DNA of 27,725 nucleotides from Chitinispirillaceae bacterium (GTDB taxonomy: Bacteria; Fibrobacterota; Chitinivibrionia; Chitinivibrionales; Chitinispirillaceae): NCBI GenBank assembly GCA_016932075.1, contig JAFGDP010000150.1, positions 1 through 27,725 on the forward strand, given 5' to 3'. The notes below the pieces were generated by a model that was not told the origin of the DNA, did not search any database, and saw only the letters and a list, made by a program, of their open reading frames with translations. Position numbers and translations under genes: made by a program. Shown here piece by piece: positions 23,448 through 27,725 of the stretch (positions are counted from its first letter, which is position 1; every line of letters begins with the position of its first letter).

Positions 23448-25075
23448 AATGCTCCTTTGGTGTTTGTTTTCAGATATCGAACGGCTTCTTTCACGGCAGG
23501 AATGCGCACCGGAGCGACACTCAGCGCAGTTATGCCGGTGTCCAGCACACTGCCCAGCGCCTCGCTTTTTGCCGCCAGTTCACCGCAGAGGGTGACCGGG
23601 GTCGTGCCCGCGTGCTGCATGATGTTGTTGAGCAGCCAGAGAAGCACGGGATGATCGTCCAAGAAGTAATCGTCCACCAGCAAACTCTCACGGTCAGCGG
23701 CCATGACATATTGTGTCAGGTCGTTTGTCCCCACGGAGAGAAAATCGGCATGATCGCATAATGAAGGCACAGACAGGGCCGCTGCCGGTGTTTCTATCAT
23801 TGCGCCGAGCGGCAGCGCCGCTGTTTTCTTCCTTACTGAAATGGTCCGGAGCATCTGCTTGATCTGAAGAAGCTCCTTGGAAAAAGTGACCATCGGAACG
23901 AGCACGCGGATACGATACTGTTGCGAAACGGCAATCGCCGCTTCCAGTTGAATCCTGAGCAATGCCGGAAAATCAAACAACAATCGTACGCCGCGTCTTC
24001 CCAGAAACGGATTAAGCTCGAACGGCAGGTTCAGGTACGGCAGGTTCTTGTCGCCCCCGATATCCAGAAGGCGCAGATTGACTGCTCTGTTTCCGGCCGG
24101 TTCAAGGCAATGGAGGAGGTAGCGGGTAAACTCATCAACAGAGGGCAGTGTCTGTGCCGCCAGAAAGAACCCCTCGGTTCTGAAGAGCCCGATGCCGTCA
24201 GCTCCTGAATCGACAGCCATTTCAATATCCTCGCGCGAACCGACATTCGCCATCACCTTGATGGTTTTCCCGTTGATGGTGCGGGCTGTTTTGAAGCGGT
24301 TTTTTCTGGCTATTGTCGATTGCCGGCTAAATCGATTTCGCGACGTATCGAAATCCTTGTTCATTTGCGCAGTCGGATTGACCGTGATTTTTCCCGCGTT
24401 TCCGTCCACGAGGACTTCGTCGCCGGTTGCAATGTTCGCAATAAGCCCGCTGACCTTTCCGATGCAGGGAACGCCGAGTTCCCTGGCCAAAATAGTAGAA
24501 TGGGCAGTCGCACCCGCGATCTCGAGAAGAATTCCGGCGCATGATGTCCGCGATAGAAACACCGTGTCTGAAGGCAGGAGGCGGCGGGCCACAAGAATGG
24601 TGTGCGACGGGAGGTTTTCGAGCCTGTGCGCTTCCACGCCGCTGAGAACCCCCAGCATTCTCCGGAACAGGTCCTCGATATCATCCGCCCGCTCATTGAG
24701 CATTTTACTGGGCGCATCGCGGAATTTCCGTATCCATCGCCGGAAAACGGTCCCCACGACCCGCTCCGCATTGAAGTGCTTCTGGTGGAGGGTTTGCTTC
24801 AGGTCGGTCGCCAGCTGCGGGTCCTCGAGCATGATTTCCTGCGCGAGGAAGATATCGGCGATATTCTTGTCAAGCGCATTCCCCGCCCGCTTGGCCGACG
24901 TGAAGAGCTGCCGCCGCACCGTCTCCCTGGCTTTATTGATCCTCGAATATTCAGCATCATACTGGTCTTTTTTGATGTTGTACGCCACTTCTTTGCTCTT
25001 GAGAATATCACGGTAGACATGCGCCCTTCCGCGGGCAAAACCCGATGAGAACGGGATTCCCCTGAGATGGAACAT
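23444..25075 (-). CDS. ptsI: Phosphoenolpyruvate-protein phosphotransferase (PTS enzyme I)
   Basis: It autophosphorylates on His from PEP and normally passes the phosphate to HPr. The 543-aa form from the ATG at 25075 places the active His at residue 192 (GATAHSTILAR), close to E. coli His189. That, and the usual MFHLRGIP start, is why 25075 was chosen over a GTG at 25135 or an ATG at 25102. Also visible are the helical HPr-binding region (IMLEDPQL), GIGLFRTEGFF, LDIGGDKNLPYL, NPFLGRRGVRLL, GTNDLTQYVMAADR and the C-terminal catalytic LCGELA. No HPr, EIIA or sugar permease is nearby. It overlaps the downstream radical SAM gene by four bases. Confidence 0.93.
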   Translation of the reverse strand: MFHLRGIPFSSGFARGRAHVYRDILKSKEVAYNIKKDQYDAEYSRINKARETVRRQLFTSAKRAGNALDKNIADIFLAQEIMLEDPQLATDLKQTLHQKHFNAERVVGTVFRRWIRKFRDAPSKMLNERADDIEDLFRRMLGVLSGVEAHRLENLPSHTILVARRLLPSDTVFLSRTSCAGILLEIAGATAHSTILARELGVPCIGKVSGLIANIATGDEVLVDGNAGKITVNPTAQMNKDFDTSRNRFSRQSTIARKNRFKTARTINGKTIKVMANVGSREDIEMAVDSGADGIGLFRTEGFFLAAQTLPSVDEFTRYLLHCLEPAGNRAVNLRLLDIGGDKNLPYLNLPFELNPFLGRRGVRLLFDFPALLRIQLEAAIAVSQQYRIRVLVPMVTFSKELLQIKQMLRTISVRKKTAALPLGAMIETPAAALSVPSLCDHADFLSVGTNDLTQYVMAADRESLLVDDYFLDDHPVLLWLLNNIMQHAGTTPVTLCGELAAKSEALGSVLDTGITALSVAPVRIPAVKEAVRYLKTNTKGAL

Positions 25076-25155
25076 CTGCTTGCCGACACGAGGAGAATTC
25101 ATATACAGGGAAGTCCGGGTTTTTATTTGATGCACCTGGTAGCGATACCGGCGGT

Positions 25156-25184
25156 TCTATAAAAGCAAAAAAACCATCTGTAAA
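25156..25184 (-). promoter_or_regulatory. Candidate sigma-70 promoter upstream of enzyme I
   Basis: The minus strand has TTTACA (25179-25184), a 17-base spacer and TATAGA (25156-25161), in the 135-bp gap after the first radical SAM gene of the operon. Predicted initiation is near 25149, so enzyme I and the genes after it may also be transcribed separately. Confidence 0.4.
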
Positions 25185-25210
25185 ATACTTCATGCCCGGT
25201 CAGGCGGCTT

Positions 25211-26638
25211 CTATTCAACCGCGTCTTTCTGCGAAATCGTCCTGCTCTCTTCGATCCTTTGGAGAAAAGCAAGGTACGAATGGAACGTCTGCGAATAGCG
25301 TCCGACAAGAAACCTGGCACCGGCCTTGAGAAAGATCGTGTCAAACCAGTAGCTGAACGCCCTGCTGAAATTCCATGTCAGGGCATCCACCGTAATGTCG
25401 ATGAACAGGCGAAGCGCGTCAATGGAAAGGCGGCGCAGCGAGTAAAACCGCTCATAGGCTTTGATCGTCTCCTGCTGGAGCTTTAGCGGAGACATGGACG
25501 CGGGCCTGAACACCGCGTACATGGCATTGTAGTAATCCCAGCGCCGGTGAATAAGCCGGCCCTTTGCAATGATATCCTCATAGTAGACGGTCCCGGGAAA
25601 CGGCGTCAGGATCATGAACTGGACCGTGTCAATATGCTTCTGTATCGCGAAATCCACCGTGGCCTGCAGCGTCTCTGGCGTGTCATGATCATCGCCGAAT
25701 ATGAACATGCCGTGAATGTGGATGCCGCACTCGCGAATCACGTGGATCGCGTTCTCGATATCCGCGCGTTTTTGCGATTTGTTCATTGCCTTAAGCGTCT
25801 CATCGTTTATCGATTCAAACCCGATGAAAAAGAACCTGCACCCGGCCCGCGCCATGTCCTTGAGCAGTGCACTATCACAGGCAACATCAGACCGCACCTG
25901 GGTGACCCAGTCAATATCAAGTCCTTCCCGCAGCATACGGCTTGACAATTCCCTGATTCTTTCGCGGTTTGCCGTAAAATTATCGTCATAGAAAAACACC
26001 GTGCGGGTGCGGAAAAAGGTGAGTGCGTGCCGTATCTCCCGCATGATGCGGTCCGGAGATTGCATGCGGAATTTTCTGCCGAAAACCTTGGTCACCGTGC
26101 AGAAATTGCAGTCAAAAGGACAGCCCCGAGAAGTCATGATGGGGATGATGTCCATTGATTCGCCGCCTTCGAGCAACCCGTAATTAACAAGAGGAAGCTC
26201 GTCAAGGTCCGGAACCGGCTGTCCCTCCACCATGACCTCGGACACGCGGCCCTCGACAAGGTCAGCGATGAACGATTCAGCCTCGCCGCTCACGATATGG
26301 TCGGCAATATCTTCAAAGGTCTCTGGACAGAGCGAGGCGTGAATGCCGCCGATAATGACTTTTGCTTCAGGGTAGATCCGTTTGATCTCGTGCGCCAGCA
26401 GTCTGCCGCGGTTGGCGCTTACGGTCAACGCGCTGATGCAAAACACGTCCGCCCTTATGTCAAAGGGATCAATAGGTGCGGCCAGAATGTTTTCATTGTA
26501 AATGCGGACCTTGTGCCCTCTGTCGTGAAGGATCGTGCCCAGGTACAGGGAGCCCATGAGCGGCAGCCGCATGTAATTCTCAAACACGTTGGACACGCTG
26601 CCCTTAGGTTCGATGAATACGACGGTTTTCTTCTCCAT
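25211..26638 (-). CDS. B12-binding-domain radical SAM protein (2)
   Basis: The 475-aa paralogue of the enzyme at 22032-23447 has the same architecture. An N-terminal cobalamin-type domain carries VIIGGIHASLCPETF and VSGEAES. The radical SAM cluster C173, C177, C180 lies in TSRGCPFDCNFC. DDNF, FIGFES and LTPFPGT follow, with a helical C-terminal tail of about 110 residues. The frame is open to 26872, but those 78 extra residues overlap the upstream membrane-protein gene and look non-native. The ATG at 26638 shares one base with the TGA of that gene, giving TGATG coupling. The substrate is unknown; related enzymes modify tetrapyrroles, hopanoids or other lipids, which is only a hint. Confidence 0.9.
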   Translation of the reverse strand: MEKKTVVFIEPKGSVSNVFENYMRLPLMGSLYLGTILHDRGHKVRIYNENILAAPIDPFDIRADVFCISALTVSANRGRLLAHEIKRIYPEAKVIIGGIHASLCPETFEDIADHIVSGEAESFIADLVEGRVSEVMVEGQPVPDLDELPLVNYGLLEGGESMDIIPIMTSRGCPFDCNFCTVTKVFGRKFRMQSPDRIMREIRHALTFFRTRTVFFYDDNFTANRERIRELSSRMLREGLDIDWVTQVRSDVACDSALLKDMARAGCRFFFIGFESINDETLKAMNKSQKRADIENAIHVIRECGIHIHGMFIFGDDHDTPETLQATVDFAIQKHIDTVQFMILTPFPGTVYYEDIIAKGRLIHRRWDYYNAMYAVFRPASMSPLKLQQETIKAYERFYSLRRLSIDALRLFIDITVDALTWNFSRAFSYWFDTIFLKAGARFLVGRYSQTFHSYLAFLQRIEESRTISQKDAVE

Positions 26639-27135
26639 CAGGAGCGTTTCACCCTGTCGAAGATGAAGAAACTGATGCCCGCGAAAATGAACACGGTCCA
26701 CCAGAGATGCTGGTTCTGGCCGAACACGAAATAGAACAGGATCGCGATGGATATAAACAGGAACCCAGAGAGCAGAAGCGACGGCCGCCGTCTCCCGAAA
26801 AAATACCCGGATATAAACGACAGCCCCATCAGACCGATGAATGCGGGCCACAATCCGGCCAGCACAGACCATGAGGTCAGGCTACAGTAGATCGCCAGCC
26901 CGCTGAACCCTATGAGATACACCCCGGCGCCGATATACACCGCCTCGCGCCGCGAACGCCGGAGGTAAATGCCGATGAACCCGATACCAAGCACGGCCGT
27001 CAGAAGCGGCCAGAGCCTATATATGAATGACAGGTCAGCCATGGTATCGATTGCCAGCAGAATACCGATAACGGCAAGCAGAATGCCAAGCCGCCCATAG
27101 CTACTCAAGCCTGTCTTGCGCTGCTCGTGCTTCAT
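26638..27135 (-). CDS. Small multi-spanning membrane protein (DUF5668/LiaF-N-like)
   Basis: The 165-aa protein has about six predicted membrane helices in paired hairpins (starting GRLGILLAVIGILLAI, then LLTAVLGIGFIGIYL and further pairs). A short charged N-terminus and an Arg/Lys end (FDRVKRS) flank them. Repeated WP-LL-x-G-type turns, as in LWPLLTAVLG and LWPAFIGLMG, resemble the DUF5668/LiaF N-terminal family of small inner-membrane proteins. No catalytic motif is visible. GAGCGG lies 4 bases before the ATG at 27135. It is the first gene of the radical SAM/enzyme I/GGDEF operon and is coupled to the next gene by TGATG. Confidence 0.75.
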   Translation of the reverse strand: MKHEQRKTGLSSYGRLGILLAVIGILLAIDTMADLSFIYRLWPLLTAVLGIGFIGIYLRRSRREAVYIGAGVYLIGFSGLAIYCSLTSWSVLAGLWPAFIGLMGLSFISGYFFGRRRPSLLLSGFLFISIAILFYFVFGQNQHLWWTVFIFAGISFFIFDRVKRS

Positions 27136-27399
27136 GAAAACCGCTCTTTCGTTTATGGTGCCGTTATAAGAAAATTGTACCGGTTTTCCTGAGGCTTGGT
27201 TTTACCAAATCATTGCCCGCCAAAGGTATGAACAACAGCGCAGAAAACCCTGAAGAAAACCGTCAAATACCCGATCATATTTCACTATATATACGGCATA
27301 TTGCCGCCCGGCATGGGCTTCCATCCATTACCACGATTATTGCATGAACGCTTAGGATAGTCCAAAGGCCGGTTTGAAGCTTTTTAACCAAAGGGCTAT

Positions 27400-27415
27400 A
27401 TATATTATAATATAT
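27400..27415. repeat. 16-bp A/T palindrome
   Basis: ATATATTATAATATAT is perfectly self-complementary and sits in a run of about 25 A/T bases, 265 bp upstream of the membrane-protein start. It could be a regulator site or a bend, or chance in A/T-rich DNA. Confidence 0.3.
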
Positions 27416-27646
27416 TATGAGGAAAAGATAACAGCAACTTTTGATACAGGAAAACACGCCGCTTTCCACCATGTCAGGCCCACACCATCATCATGCGGAC
27501 CACCGGTATTGCTTACCAAGAAGCTGCAACCTCATCATGTCACGTGAATAGCGAAGCAGGCTTTTTTACTATTGATAAAACATAATGGTTGCTAGCGTGA
27601 TGTTTTTGTCTTTACGCGTCAGGGCGGACAGAGTGTGCGCAAGAGC

Positions 27647-27721
27647 GCCTGCCTGCCGTTCTTTGTAAAAAATCTTTTTTCCAAATAAGGCCTTTAGGCG
27701 CCGAGACTTCGGCAGGCAGGC
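27647..27721. repeat. 12-bp inverted repeat bounding a 51-bp spacer
   Basis: GCCTGCCTGCCG (27647-27658) and CGGCAGGCAGGC (27710-27721) are perfect inverted copies. The spacer includes an A/T-rich stretch and a GCCGA-GACT-TCGGC hairpin that runs into the right arm. The element may be a REP/MITE-like repeat continuing past the window end. Confidence 0.45.
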
Positions 27722-27725
27722 AGTG

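Larger units (their letters stand above)
27136..27725. other. Gene-free region at the right end
   Basis: About 590 bases hold no credible gene; a 65-codon open frame on the minus strand at 27275-27472 has no ribosome-binding site or family resemblance. The region contains a small inverted repeat, TTGGT-TTT-ACCAA, near 27195-27207. It also has an A/T-only palindrome at 27400-27415 and a 12-bp inverted repeat at the extreme end. It must hold the promoter of the minus-strand operon, but I could not pick a convincing -35/-10 pair. Confidence 0.5.

Noticed and set aside
27275..27472. Minus-strand open frame of 65 codons
   Set aside because: It is A/T-rich, has no ribosome-binding site and no family resemblance, and ends in unrelated intergenic sequence.
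27578..27593. CATAATGGTTGC, the same 12 bases as part of the sigma-54-like site at 5648-5663
   Set aside because: The essential GG of the -24 half is AA here, and no gene or structured RNA follows on that strand.

Overview
The window is about 27.7 kb of gene-dense, moderately GC-rich bacterial chromosome carrying mostly housekeeping genes. No rRNA, tRNA, CRISPR array, phage or intact insertion sequence was found. The gene set suggests a Gram-negative anaerobe or microaerophile: desulfoferrodoxin, rubredoxin, ferritin, an outer-membrane barrel-like protein, a FlaG-like protein and cobalamin-type radical SAM enzymes. Four sequences resembling sigma-54 (-24/-12) promoters lie between genes. A deep-branching or candidate-phylum bacterium, possibly in the Fibrobacterota/FCB neighbourhood, fits, but that placement is only inference.

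Layout. 1-5536 (+): an overlapping operon of a helicase-N-terminal-like protein (possibly cut by the window edge), dnaE and a plsC-type acyltransferase. 5537-5803: a convergent gap holding twin hairpins and a sigma-54-like site that together look like a small transcript. 5804-8907 (-): a diadenylate cyclase fused to YbbR domains, an RRM RNA-binding protein with a structured leader, and a PfkB sugar/nucleoside kinase. 8989-12453 (+): thiL and a UvrD/PcrA helicase. 12506-13261 (-): a cysteine-motif protein of unknown function, followed by a decayed TPR membrane-protein remnant on the other strand.

13556-18450 (-): glucose-6-phosphate dehydrogenase; a ferritin-rubredoxin pair; a three-gene operon (exported/anchored unknown, FlaG-like, small conserved protein); desulfoferrodoxin; and an outer-membrane barrel-like protein. 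18524-19501 (-): a quinone oxidoreductase, divergent from 19726-21048 (+), a metal permease with a fused HMA domain. 21148-27135 (-): a tightly packed run of membrane protein, B12-type radical SAM, PTS enzyme I, second B12-type radical SAM and GGDEF diguanylate cyclase. 27136-27725 is gene-free.

Common threads are second-messenger signalling (c-di-AMP from the cyclase/YbbR fusion, c-di-GMP from the GGDEF protein), oxygen and iron stress defence, and repeated -24/-12 elements. The least explained parts are the radical SAM/enzyme I/GGDEF operon, the putative sigma-54 small transcript at 5541-5663, and the FlaG-like operon.
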